64,000 bases of DNA, taken from Sphingosinicella microcystinivorans (GTDB lineage Bacteria > Pseudomonadota > Alphaproteobacteria > Sphingomonadales > Sphingomonadaceae). The notes below the pieces were generated by a model. That model ran no database searches. It saw only the letters and a list, made by a program, of their open reading frames with translations, and was not told the DNA's origin. How positions within the stretch are numbered: position 1 is the first letter of the stretch; each line of letters opens with the position of its first letter. The DNA lies in assembly GCF_003634215.1 (NCBI RefSeq), contig NZ_RBWX01000007.1, positions 1,226,945-1,290,944 on the forward strand, in the 5' to 3' direction. The translations under genes and the position numbers were made by a program. Below are positions 35,406 through 43,580 of the stretch, piece after piece.

Positions 35406-35918
35406 TCAGGCCTCGCCCACCGTATCGATCAGCGCGGCGTCAAGGGCCTCGCGCGGAGTTTTGCCGGCCCAGAGGATGAACTGGAACACGGGGTAGTAGC
35501 GTTCGCACTCATCGACGGCCGCTTCGACCAGCGTTTCGGCCTGCGCGAGCGAGAGGCCGCTGTCTTCGTCCGAGCCGTCGAGCATGGAGGCGTGGCGGAA
35601 GAGGAGCGTGCCGTCCACCGACCACATCTCGAAGTGGCCGAGCCAGAGCTGCTCGTTGATGAGGCTGAGCGCTTCCCACACTGCGGTCCGGCGGTTTTCC
35701 GGCACGCGGATGTCGGGCATGGCGATGAACTGGAGGACGCGCTCTTCCTCGCGCCAGAGCGCACGGAGCTGATACGTCGTCCAGCTGCCTTCGACACGGG
35801 CGATGAGTTCTTCGTCACTGGCGCGCTCGAACGACCAGCCATGCGCGCCGAAATAATGCTCGAGCATGTCGAGCGGCGCTGCCGTGGCCTGGGCCATTTC
35901 AAGTTCGAGTTCGGTCAA
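35406..35918 (-). CDS. YbjN-domain protein
   Basis: A 170-residue cytosolic protein of the YbjN family: DMLEHYFGAHGWSFERASDE, YQLRALWREEERVLQFIAMP, NEQLWLGHFEMWSVDGTLLF and the C-terminal ERYYPVFQFILWAGKTP. The family has a secretion-chaperone-like fold; in E. coli YbjN affects stress responses and motility, and no enzymatic role is known. The start is TTG 35918 or ATG 35897; neither has a good ribosome-binding site. A perfect 16-base palindrome is centred about 34 bases upstream (35945-35960) and may be an operator. It follows ubiK on the same strand after a 102-base gap. Confidence 0.82.
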   Translation of the reverse strand: MTELELEMAQATAAPLDMLEHYFGAHGWSFERASDEELIARVEGSWTTYQLRALWREEERVLQFIAMPDIRVPENRRTAVWEALSLINEQLWLGHFEMWSVDGTLLFRHASMLDGSDEDSGLSLAQAETLVEAAVDECERYYPVFQFILWAGKTPREALDAALIDTVGEA

Positions 35919-35944
35919 TAGTTGGTCCGATAGTGTTCAAGCCT

Positions 35945-35960
35945 GCACCATATATGGTGC
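35945..35960. promoter_or_regulatory. Perfect 16-base palindrome upstream of the ybjN-like gene
   Basis: GCACCATATATGGTGC, fully self-complementary, 27-42 bases from the TTG start at 35918. The form suits a dimeric repressor or activator. No second copy was noticed in the window. Confidence 0.5.
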
Positions 35961-36020
35961 GATGCTCGGCGGCGACACGCAAGACACTGCGCGCCGACGG
36001 CTGCGAATTTACTGTGGATA

Positions 36021-36338
36021 TCAGGCTGCGGGCGCTGATTTTCCAGCCTTCTTCGCCGCGGGTTTGCGCGCCGGCGCGGCCTTTGGGGGCGTCGTTCCCG
36101 CCGCAGCTTCAAGCTTGGCGATTCGCGCCTTCAGCTCCTCATTCTCGGCGCGGGCGTTCGCCGCCATCTGCTTGACGGCGTCGAATTCCTCGCGCTTCAC
36201 GAGATCGAGCCCGCCGACAAATTCTTCCATGCGCGCGCGAAAGCCCGCTTCCATCTCGCGGCCCATGCCGGCGAGTGAGCCCATGGCGCCGGTCGCCATG
36301 CGCGAGAAATCGTCGAAGAAGCGGTTTTTGGACTGCAT
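36021..36338 (-). CDS. ubiK: UbiK-type ubiquinone biosynthesis accessory factor
   Basis: A 105-residue protein of the YqiC/BMFP family. The N-terminal amphipathic part (FFDDFSRMATGAMGSLAGMG) and central coiled coil (LVKREEFDAVKQMAANARAE, NEELKARIAKLEAA) match UbiK, which in proteobacteria supports aerobic ubiquinone synthesis by interacting with UbiJ and lipids. The C-terminal tail is a Lys/Ala/Pro-rich stretch (ARKPAAKKAGKSAPAA) common in alphaproteobacterial homologues. It is 27 bases downstream of tspO on the same strand. No ubi biosynthesis genes are adjacent. Confidence 0.85.
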   Translation of the reverse strand: MQSKNRFFDDFSRMATGAMGSLAGMGREMEAGFRARMEEFVGGLDLVKREEFDAVKQMAANARAENEELKARIAKLEAAAGTTPPKAAPARKPAAKKAGKSAPAA

Positions 36339-36365
36339 GGACGGGGCCTTCGCTGTGTTGTGCGT

Positions 36366-36866
36366 CTAATATGGCGGCGCCGCGCCCGGATTCAACTGCC
36401 AGATGCGGAAGGCAAGCCCGGCGGCGAAGCAGAGCCACGCGAGATAGGGGACGAGCAGCCACGCCGCGAGGCGGTCCAGCCGTGCGAACGCGAACGTCGT
36501 GGCGAGCGCGGCGGCAAGGATGACGAGGATGAGCGCGAAGCTGGGGCCGAGCGTGTGCAGCTTGAAGAAGAGCGTGGACCATAACAGGTTGAGCACAAGC
36601 TGGGCGGCGAACAGCAGGGCGGCGCGGTGTCGCTCCGGCCCGGAGGGCGCGGCAAGGACGCGCGCGATGGCGATGCCCATCAGTGCGTAGAGCGTCGTCC
36701 AGACGATGCCGAACACGAAACCGGGCGGGTAAAGCGCGGGCTTCGCAAGCTCCGCAAACCAGGGATTGTCCTCGCCCGACCCTGCCAGGACCCCCGAAAG
36801 CGAACCCAGAAGCATCACGCCGGGAACCGTGAGAAAGGCGATTCGAAGAGCCTTGGGCAGCGCCAT
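36366..36866 (-). CDS. tspO: TspO/MBR tryptophan-rich sensory protein
   Basis: A 166-residue five-helix membrane protein. Signature elements are NPWFAELAKPALYPPGFVFG then IVWTTLYALMGIA in the TM1-TM2 region, NLLWSTLFFKLHTLGPSF, and YLAWLCFAAGLAFRIWQLNP at the end. TspO binds porphyrins and, in Rhodobacter, modulates photopigment and stress gene expression. It lies five bases downstream of the RND pump gene and may be transcribed with it; no photosynthesis genes are nearby. Identification is firm, its local role is not. Confidence 0.92.
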   Translation of the reverse strand: MALPKALRIAFLTVPGVMLLGSLSGVLAGSGEDNPWFAELAKPALYPPGFVFGIVWTTLYALMGIAIARVLAAPSGPERHRAALLFAAQLVLNLLWSTLFFKLHTLGPSFALILVILAAALATTFAFARLDRLAAWLLVPYLAWLCFAAGLAFRIWQLNPGAAPPY

Positions 36867-36871
36867 CGCTT

Positions 36872-39800
36872 TTACTCCGCCGGCGCCGGCGCCGTGCCGC
36901 GCTCCTCTTCCAGCTTGCGCGAGACCGCAAGCGGTGAGCCGGTGCCGCGGGCGAGGCGCCGGTAGAAGACGGGGATGACGAACAGCGTGAGCAGCGTCGC
37001 GAGGCTGACGCCCCAGACGACGACCGTGCCGATCGCCTGCCGCGAGGCCGCGCCCGCACCGCTTGCGAGCATCAGCGGCACCGCGCCCGCGACAGTTGCG
37101 ATCGAGGTCATGATGACGGGACGCAGGCGGCGCACGGCGGCGCGGCGGATCGCGTCGTCGAACGCGATACCCTGATCGCGTAGCTGGTTCGCGAACTCTA
37201 CGATGAGGATGCCGTTCTTCGCCGCGAGCCCGACGAGCATGACGATGCCGATCTGGCTGTAGAGGTTGAGCGATTGGCCCATGACAACAAGCCCGAGCAG
37301 GCCGCCGCCCACCGCGAGCGGCACGGTGAGCACGATGACGCCCGGATGCACCCAGCTTTCGAACTGCGCGGCGAGCACGAGGAAGACGAGCAGGATAGTG
37401 ACGCCGAGCACGCCCCAGATCGCACCGCCCGTCTGCTTGAAGGCGCGGCTTTCGCCGTCATAGCCGATGGCGGCGACTTCGGGCAGCGTCGAGGCTTCCG
37501 ACTCCAGCCAGTTGAGCGCCTCTCCAAGCGAATAGCCCGGCGCGACCGAGCCTTCGAGCGTGATGGCGCGGAGCTTGTTGAAATGGCCAAGCTCGCCCGC
37601 GTCCGCGAAGCTGCGCAGCGACACGAGGTTTGAGAGCGGAATGACATCGCCCGTGCGCGAGCGGACATAGACGTTGGAGAGGTCCTGCGGCGTCAGCCGG
37701 TCCTTGCCCTCGGCCTGCACGATGACGCGGTATTCCTCGCCGCGATCGATGTAGGTGGTGACGCGGCGTGACCCCATCATGGTTTCAAGCGTGCGGCCGA
37801 TCTCGTTGACGGAGACGCCAAGATCACCTGCGCGCGTCGTGTCGATATCGACAAGGAGCTGCGGCTTGGTTTCCTTGTAATCGGCTTCGAGGTTCTGGAT
37901 GCCGGGATAGGACGCGGCTGCATCGATGATCGCATCGCGGGCGCGGGCGAGCTCCTCGAACGTTGCGCCGGCGATGACGAAGCGGATCGGGCGGCCGCCG
38001 CGGTTCGCGCCGATCGTTTGTCCGCCCGATGCGAAGCTGCGGACGCCGGGGTAATCCTCCAGCGTCTTCTGGATCATCTGCGCGGTTTCCGCGGTCGTTT
38101 CTTCCCGTTCGGACCACGGCTTCAGGAAAAGCACCATGCGGCCGGTGGAGAAATCCTCCGTCGTGCCCCAACTGCCGGGCGCGCGAACCATCAGGCGGCG
38201 GATGGGTCCTTCGTTCACCATCGGCAGCACGCGCGCCTGCAAGTCCTCCATATAGCGGACCATCTGGTCGTAGCCGGTGCCTTCTGCTGCAGTGACACTG
38301 ACTTGCAGGTTGCCCGTGTCTTCGAGCGGGGCGAGTTCAGACGGGAGCGTGGTCGCGAGCGCAATGCAGCCGGCGACCATGGCAGCCGAAACGCCGCCGA
38401 TCAGCAGCGGCCGTGTGAGCAGTCGGCCGAGCAAACGGTCGTAGGCGGCGGACAGGCGATCGAAACGCTGGTCGACCCATTTCGTCATGCGGTTCGCGCC
38501 GGTTTCCGGCTTCAGCATCTTCGAGCAGAGCATCGGCGTCAGCGTCAGCGCGATGAACCCGGAGAAGGCGACCGCGCCGATCATCGCGGCGGCAAGCTCG
38601 CGAAACAGCAGCCCGGTGTTTCCCGCGAGGAACATGATCGGCACGAACACGGAACAGACAACTGCTGTTGTCGCAACCACCGCGAAGGCGACCTGCCGCG
38701 CGCCTTCATAGGCGGCGACGAGCGGGGTTTCGCCGTGTTCGATGCGATAATAGATGTTTTCGAGCACAACGATGGCGTCGTCGACGACAAGGCCGATCGC
38801 GAGCACCAGCGCGAGCAGCGTGAGCAGGTTGATCGAAAGCCCGAGCGCCCAAAGGACGGCGAAGGTCGCGATCAGACAGATCGGCACGGTGACCGCGGGA
38901 ATCAGCGTGGCACGCGCCGAGCCCAGAAAAATATAGATCACGAGAATAACGAGAACGGACGCTTCGGCGAGTGTCTTCCAGACGTTCTCGATGGCGGCGG
39001 AAATGAACACCGAGCTGTCGTTCGAAATGTCGATGCTGAGACCGGCCGGCAGCATCTTGCGCGTATCGTCTATCCGCGCCCTGACCTCTTCAGCGACGGC
39101 CAGCGTGTTCGCGCCCGATTGGCGGACGATGCCGATGCCGACGCCGGGCTTGCCGTTCGATCGGAAGTAGCTGTACGGATTTTCGGGGCCGATTTCGATG
39201 CGGGCGACATCGCCGAGGCGAACCAGATGGCCGTCTGCGCCGCGCGAAATGACGAGACTGTTGAAGTCTTCCACCTTGCTGTAGGCGCGGGCGACGCGAA
39301 CCGTGAGATTCTTCGATTCCGCCTCGACACGACCCGCGGGCAATTCGATGTTCTGGGCGCGAAGCGCAGTCTCTATGTCACCCGGCGTAAGCCGGTAGGC
39401 GGCGAGCTTCGCCCGATCGAGCCATATCCGCATGGCGGGCCGCGAGAGGCCGCCAACCATGACGCGCGCGACGCCGTCGATCGAAGAGAAACGGTCGACG
39501 AGGATGCGGTCCGCGTAGTCGGCGAGCCAAAGCGGATCGCGCTCCTCGCCGGAGAGGTGCATCCACAGGATCGGCTGCGAATCGACGTCGACCTTGCGAA
39601 TCTCCGGTGGGATCACCTCGTCGGGCAGATCGTCCGCAAGGCTGCTGACACGGTCGCGGACGTCGTTTGCCGCATCGTCCACATCGCGCGTCGCGGAGAA
39701 TTCGATGGAGACGTCGGACACGCCGTCGCGCGAACGCGAACGGATCATGTCGATGCCTTCGATGCCGGCGATCCGGTCCTCGATAAGCTGGGTTATGCGC

Positions 39801-39982
39801 GATTCGACGACGCTGGCAGCCGCGCCGGGATACACCACCTCGACCGAGACGACCGGCGGTTCGATGGCCGGATACTCGCGCACAGGTAGAGAGAAGAAGG
39901 CGATAACGCCGGCGAGCACAATGATGAGGCTGATAACAGCCGCGAACACCGGGCGTTTGACGGAGACATCAGAAAGGATCAC
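36872..39982 (-). CDS. RND-family efflux pump, inner-membrane permease (HAE1 type)
   Basis: A 1036-residue proton-driven exporter working with the adaptor encoded just upstream and an outer-membrane channel that is not in the window. Features: VKRPVFAAVISLIIVLAGVI as TM1; large periplasmic loops after TM1 and TM7 (SSIDGVARVMVGGLSRPAMR, RFVIAGATFEELARARDAII); the proton-relay Asp pair in TM4, LALVLAIGLVVDDAIVVLEN; and the RLRPVIMTSIATVAGAVPLM region near TM11. Length and layout match MexB/MexF/AcrB relatives. The ATG overlaps the adaptor stop (ATGA). Substrates cannot be assigned; drugs, solvents or other hydrophobic compounds are the family range. Confidence 0.95.
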   Translation of the reverse strand: MILSDVSVKRPVFAAVISLIIVLAGVIAFFSLPVREYPAIEPPVVSVEVVYPGAAASVVESRITQLIEDRIAGIEGIDMIRSRSRDGVSDVSIEFSATRDVDDAANDVRDRVSSLADDLPDEVIPPEIRKVDVDSQPILWMHLSGEERDPLWLADYADRILVDRFSSIDGVARVMVGGLSRPAMRIWLDRAKLAAYRLTPGDIETALRAQNIELPAGRVEAESKNLTVRVARAYSKVEDFNSLVISRGADGHLVRLGDVARIEIGPENPYSYFRSNGKPGVGIGIVRQSGANTLAVAEEVRARIDDTRKMLPAGLSIDISNDSSVFISAAIENVWKTLAEASVLVILVIYIFLGSARATLIPAVTVPICLIATFAVLWALGLSINLLTLLALVLAIGLVVDDAIVVLENIYYRIEHGETPLVAAYEGARQVAFAVVATTAVVCSVFVPIMFLAGNTGLLFRELAAAMIGAVAFSGFIALTLTPMLCSKMLKPETGANRMTKWVDQRFDRLSAAYDRLLGRLLTRPLLIGGVSAAMVAGCIALATTLPSELAPLEDTGNLQVSVTAAEGTGYDQMVRYMEDLQARVLPMVNEGPIRRLMVRAPGSWGTTEDFSTGRMVLFLKPWSEREETTAETAQMIQKTLEDYPGVRSFASGGQTIGANRGGRPIRFVIAGATFEELARARDAIIDAAASYPGIQNLEADYKETKPQLLVDIDTTRAGDLGVSVNEIGRTLETMMGSRRVTTYIDRGEEYRVIVQAEGKDRLTPQDLSNVYVRSRTGDVIPLSNLVSLRSFADAGELGHFNKLRAITLEGSVAPGYSLGEALNWLESEASTLPEVAAIGYDGESRAFKQTGGAIWGVLGVTILLVFLVLAAQFESWVHPGVIVLTVPLAVGGGLLGLVVMGQSLNLYSQIGIVMLVGLAAKNGILIVEFANQLRDQGIAFDDAIRRAAVRRLRPVIMTSIATVAGAVPLMLASGAGAASRQAIGTVVVWGVSLATLLTLFVIPVFYRRLARGTGSPLAVSRKLEEERGTAPAPAE

Positions 39983-41067
39983 CGAGACTTCCCTGCGCCC
40001 GCTGCGGCGCCGGAGAGGGCTCCGGTAGTGGATTTTTCAGGTTCCCCCGGAAACACCGGCCGCACCTCCGCATCGTCGCGCACCTTCACGACGCCGTCGG
40101 CAACGATGCGATCGCCGCGATTGAGGCCGCCGGTGACTTCCACCATGCCACCCGACCGCATCCCGACCTCGACCGGAACGCGGTTCGCGACGTTCTTCTG
40201 ATCGAGCCGGAACACGAACTGGCGATCGCCCTGCGCGACAAGCGCGAGTTCGGGAACGGCGAGCGCTTCGCGGGGATTGGTCACGATGGATACGGTGAGG
40301 AGCATCCCCGGGTTCAGGCGGCGATCAGGGTTTGGCAGCAGCGCGCGGACGGCAACCGAGCGGGTGACGGGGTCGACCTGCGGCTCGACGCCTTCCACCG
40401 TGCCGTGGAACACTTCCCCGGGCCATGCCTGCGCGCGCGCCTCGATATTCTGGCCGGCCTTCACCGCCGAGATGAACCGCTCGGGTACGGTGAAATCGAG
40501 CTTGATCGAGCTGATGTCGCTGATCGTTGCGATTTCGGTGCCCGCCGTGACGACGCTGCCCGGCGAGAGGCGGCGCAGGCCGACGACGCCGGAGAAGGGC
40601 GCCCGGATAATGCGGTCGCCGATCTGTGCGCGGATGGCACCCGCTTCGGCCCGCGCCTGGTCGCGCGCGGCGGTTTGGGCGTCGATGCTGGCATTGGTGG
40701 CGAAACCGCGCTGCTGAAGCTCCCGCAGACGGCTGAGCTGCTGCTGCGCTTCCCGCGAGCGAGCCTGGGCGCTGGCAAGGTCCGCATTCTGCTCGACCGT
40801 GCGCAGCACGGCGATCACGGTGCCTGCCTGCACATAGGCGCCATCCGTGAAGCGCAGCGATTCCACGCGTTCGGTGACGGTGGAGGTCAGCGTTGTGGAT
40901 TCGCGTGCAAAAGCGGTGCCCACGGCATCGATGCTGTCGACAAAGCGCATGGGCTCCACCACGCCGCCGACCACGGTCGGCGCACGGCCTTCACCGCTAC
41001 CCTTTTGTCCGCCGCAAGCAGCGAGTGAAACGGCGAGCGCAAACGCTACGTGCCTCGATATCGACAA
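39979..41067 (-). CDS. RND efflux periplasmic adaptor (MFP) lipoprotein
   Basis: A 362-residue membrane-fusion protein. The lipobox VSLAAC (Cys18) predicts lipid anchoring to the inner membrane. Then come the barrel-sandwich half-motif AFARESTTLTSTVTERVESL, an alpha-hairpin coiled coil (QARSREAQQQLSRLRELQQR) and the second lipoyl half (IRAPFSGVVGLRRLSPGSVV). The beta-barrel domain and the membrane-proximal domain (RNGMVEVTGGLNRGDRIV-like) finish it. It bridges the permease encoded immediately downstream to an outer-membrane factor encoded elsewhere. It is 36 bases after mutY on the same strand. No regulator gene sits beside the pump. Confidence 0.94.
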   Translation of the reverse strand: MSISRHVAFALAVSLAACGGQKGSGEGRAPTVVGGVVEPMRFVDSIDAVGTAFARESTTLTSTVTERVESLRFTDGAYVQAGTVIAVLRTVEQNADLASAQARSREAQQQLSRLRELQQRGFATNASIDAQTAARDQARAEAGAIRAQIGDRIIRAPFSGVVGLRRLSPGSVVTAGTEIATISDISSIKLDFTVPERFISAVKAGQNIEARAQAWPGEVFHGTVEGVEPQVDPVTRSVAVRALLPNPDRRLNPGMLLTVSIVTNPREALAVPELALVAQGDRQFVFRLDQKNVANRVPVEVGMRSGGMVEVTGGLNRGDRIVADGVVKVRDDAEVRPVFPGEPEKSTTGALSGAAAGAGKSR

Positions 41068-41103
41068 TTTTCACTCCGATCAGGCGTACGCCGCTCACAA
41101 CGG

Positions 41104-42156
41104 CTAAAAATCGCCTATGTAGGCCGCAAAGTCCAATGCTTTACGAAACAGCGTCGGCAAATCCCGCGCGACAGACTCATCTGCCGCACGCCAATCCCCC
41201 GCTGGTCTCGTCAAGCCCGATAAATCGCCCGAAAACACGGTCAGATGCAACTCGAAATGCGTGAAAACATGGGTCACGCGCCCTTCGCCGCGTAACCAGC
41301 GGGTGGGGGCAGGGGCGCCGGGATGTGCGGCGCGGTCCATCGGGGCGTCGGCGATCTCGCTCATCGGCAGCCCGAGCATCCCGCCGAGAAGCCCGCGCGG
41401 CGGGCGCCGCACCAGCAGAATTTCGCCGCCGTCGCGCAGCACATAGACATTGGCGTAGCGTACGGGGCGTGGTGCTTTCCGCGCCTTTTGCGGGAGCAGA
41501 TCGGCGATGCCGCGGCGTGCCCCATCGCAGGATTCTGCGATGGGGCAGACGAGGCAATCGGGAGAGCGGGGACGGCAGACCGTGGCGCCGAGGTCCATCA
41601 TCGCCTGCGCGAAATCGCCTGCGCGGGCGGTGGGGGTGATCGTATCGGCAAGCGCGCGAAGCGTCGGCTTTGCGCCGGGTAGCGGCTCTTCAACCGCGAA
41701 CAGCCGCGCGACGACGCGCTCGACATTCCCGTCCACAACGACGGCCCGTTCGCCGTAGGCGATCGCCGTGATTGCCGCCGCCGTGTAGGCGCCGATGCCG
41801 GGGAGGCGGAGAAGAGCCTCCTCATTGGATGGGAAGCGGCCGCCGTGATCGCTCGCCACGGCACGTGCGCAAGCGAGGAGATTGCGCGCGCGGGCGTAGT
41901 AGCCAAGGCCCGCCCATGCCGCGAGCACGTCTCCGTCTTCGGCCGCCGCGAGGGCCTCCACCGTCGGCCAGCGCCTCGTGAAATGCTCGAAATAGGGGAC
42001 GACCGCTGCAACGGTCGTTTGCTGGAGCATGATTTCCGAAAGCCACACCCGATAAGGATCTGCGGCATTGGCGCCGGGCGACGCGCGCCACGGCAGGCGG
42101 CGGTGCGAGCGGTCGTACCACGCGAGCAGCGGTGCGGCGATTTCCTTGGCGGGCAT
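41104..42156 (-). CDS. mutY: A/G-specific adenine DNA glycosylase
   Basis: MutY removes adenine mispaired with 8-oxoguanine. The 350-residue protein has the catalytic Glu in SEIMLQQTTVAAVVPYF, the helix-hairpin-helix LLRLPGIGAYTAAAI and catalytic Asp in RAVVVDGNVERVVARLF. The 4Fe-4S loop is C-x6-C-x2-C-x5-C (CRPRSPDCLVCPIAESC), and the C-terminal NUDIX-like domain reads 8-oxoG (VYVLRDGGEILLVRRPPRG). It is divergent from the DUF721 gene with 26 bases between starts, an arrangement seen in other sphingomonads. Complete. Confidence 0.97.
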   Translation of the reverse strand: MPAKEIAAPLLAWYDRSHRRLPWRASPGANAADPYRVWLSEIMLQQTTVAAVVPYFEHFTRRWPTVEALAAAEDGDVLAAWAGLGYYARARNLLACARAVASDHGGRFPSNEEALLRLPGIGAYTAAAITAIAYGERAVVVDGNVERVVARLFAVEEPLPGAKPTLRALADTITPTARAGDFAQAMMDLGATVCRPRSPDCLVCPIAESCDGARRGIADLLPQKARKAPRPVRYANVYVLRDGGEILLVRRPPRGLLGGMLGLPMSEIADAPMDRAAHPGAPAPTRWLRGEGRVTHVFTHFELHLTVFSGDLSGLTRPAGDWRAADESVARDLPTLFRKALDFAAYIGDF

Positions 42157-42182
42157 GGCGCGCCTATGGCATGGGTTTCACC

Positions 42183-42677
42183 ATGAGGAAACCGGGAGAC
42201 AGAAGGGGCGGAAGCCGGTCGGTGGCCGAGCTTGTGCCGCTTGTGGGGCGCAAGGCGTTCCGCCGCTTCGGCTTTGTCGACAGCGCAGTCGTGGCGCGTT
42301 GGCCCGAAATCGTGGGGCCGGATTATGCCCGGTATTCGACGCCCGAATCGCTGAGCTTCCCGCACGGCAAGCGCAGCGGCGGCACGCTCAACCTTTCCGC
42401 CACCGGATCGCACGCGCTGATGATCCAGCACGTCGCGCCGCAGATCATCGAGCGGGTGAACCGCTTTTTCGGCTACGATGCCGTCGCGCGCATCGCCATC
42501 CGGCAGGGGCTTGCCATGGAGCGCGCACCTGAAGGCGAGGCCGTGAACACCCCCGGCGAGGTGCCGGAAGACGTGGCAGGCAGCCTGAAAGCCATCGCCG
42601 ACGACGGGCTTCGGCAGAGCCTTGAAGACCTTGCGCGGCAGATGAGCGGGACGAAGGGACTGCCCATTATTCGCTAG
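42183..42677 (+). CDS. DUF721 (DciA-like) protein
   Basis: A 164-residue basic protein with a DUF721 domain: SVAELVPLVGRKAFRRFGFV, VVARWPEIVGPDYARYSTPE, GTLNLSATGSHALMIQHVAP, and IIERVNRFFGYDAVARIAIR. DUF721 defines DciA, the replicative-helicase (DnaB) operator found in bacteria without DnaC/DnaI; whether this homologue loads helicase is inference. The C-terminal ~50 residues form an acidic helical tail. The start is taken at 42183; ATG 42168 is in frame and no strong ribosome-binding site separates them. It precedes a DsbA-like lipoprotein and smc. Confidence 0.85.
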   Translation: MRKPGDRRGGSRSVAELVPLVGRKAFRRFGFVDSAVVARWPEIVGPDYARYSTPESLSFPHGKRSGGTLNLSATGSHALMIQHVAPQIIERVNRFFGYDAVARIAIRQGLAMERAPEGEAVNTPGEVPEDVAGSLKAIADDGLRQSLEDLARQMSGTKGLPIIR

Positions 42678-42698
42678 CTGCAAATGCGCTGATCGGCT

Positions 42699-42727
42699 TT
42701 GACTTGGGATGCGGGCCTCGCCATAGT
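42699..42727 (+). promoter_or_regulatory. Probable promoter of the DsbA-like lipoprotein gene
   Basis: TTGACT (42699-42704), 17 bases, CATAGT (42722-42727), giving a 5' UTR of roughly 45-50 bases. Same -35 form and spacing as the atpI and rpsD promoters. Confidence 0.5.
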
Positions 42728-42780
42728 GCTTCACCCGCATCCGTGGCAGGTTTTGGGTTTCTTTGAGGGTGGACTACCAG

Positions 42781-43545
42781 ATGTTGAGAAAAGCGCGCTT
42801 CAAGGCCGTGTGTTTGTTTGGAGCCGTCGCAGTGCTTTCAGCCTGCGGCCAGGAATCATCTGAAGCTGCCGGGAGCAAAACCGACGGCGCACCGAAGGCA
42901 GCTGCCTCGCCCGCTGCGCCCGCCGGAAAAGGCAAGTGGCTGGAAACCGTGAAGGCGACGCCTGAGGGCGGCTTCAGCATCGGCAATCCGGACGCCCCGG
43001 TGAAGCTCATCGAATTCGCTTCGCTCACTTGCCCGCACTGCCGCGATTTCCACGAAATGGCGATGCCGACGATCAAGGGCCAGTATGTCGCGACAGGCAA
43101 GGTGCTCTATGAATTTCGCAACTTCGTTCTGAACCCGGCAGACTACGGTGCGACGATGCTTGCGCGCTGCCAGGGGCCGAGCGCCTTCTTCGGGCTGGCC
43201 GACGCCTTCTTCAAGAACCAGCAGACCTGGATCGAGCCGTTCACCAAGCTGACCGAGGCGCAGACCGCGCCGTTGCAATCGATGTCGCCGGACGATCAGG
43301 TCGTCACCTACGCGAAGCTCGGCGGGCTCGACGGCTTCGTGCGCGCGCGCGGGATTCCCGAAGCGAAGTTCAAGGCCTGCCTCACCGACGAAAACCAGCG
43401 CACCCAGCTTGAGACGATCCGCAAGACGGCGGTCGAGCAGTACAAGGTGACGGGCACGCCCGCGTTCGTGCTGAACGACAAGTCGCTCGAAGGCGTGCAC
43501 AGCTGGGCGGACCTCGAGCCGCTGCTGAAGGATGCCGTCAAGTAG
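42781..43545 (+). CDS. DsbA-family thiol:disulfide lipoprotein
   Basis: About 254 residues. Lipobox VLSAC (Cys22); a Lys/Ala/Pro-rich linker; then a thioredoxin-fold domain with an inserted helical region, as in the DsbA/DsbG-like 'Thioredoxin_4' family. The active site is LTCPHCRDFHEMAMP (Cys84, Cys87) and the cis-Pro loop KVTGTPAFVLND. Such proteins oxidise or isomerise disulfides in the periplasm; the CPHC dipeptide matches E. coli DsbA and suggests oxidation. ATG 42781 is favoured by GAGGGTGG upstream; TTG 42763 is in frame but weaker. The gene order DUF721-dsbA-smc is familiar from sphingomonads. Confidence 0.9.
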   Translation: MLRKARFKAVCLFGAVAVLSACGQESSEAAGSKTDGAPKAAASPAAPAGKGKWLETVKATPEGGFSIGNPDAPVKLIEFASLTCPHCRDFHEMAMPTIKGQYVATGKVLYEFRNFVLNPADYGATMLARCQGPSAFFGLADAFFKNQQTWIEPFTKLTEAQTAPLQSMSPDDQVVTYAKLGGLDGFVRARGIPEAKFKACLTDENQRTQLETIRKTAVEQYKVTGTPAFVLNDKSLEGVHSWADLEPLLKDAVK

Positions 43546-43580
43546 CGTGAAGCGTTTGGGCGTGAGAGAGCGGGGGGCGC

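Noticed and set aside
38018-39889. 623-codon plus-strand open frame opposite the RND permease gene
   Set aside because: Antisense mirror of a conserved transporter gene; composition (Arg/Glu/Asp/His-rich) resembles no family.
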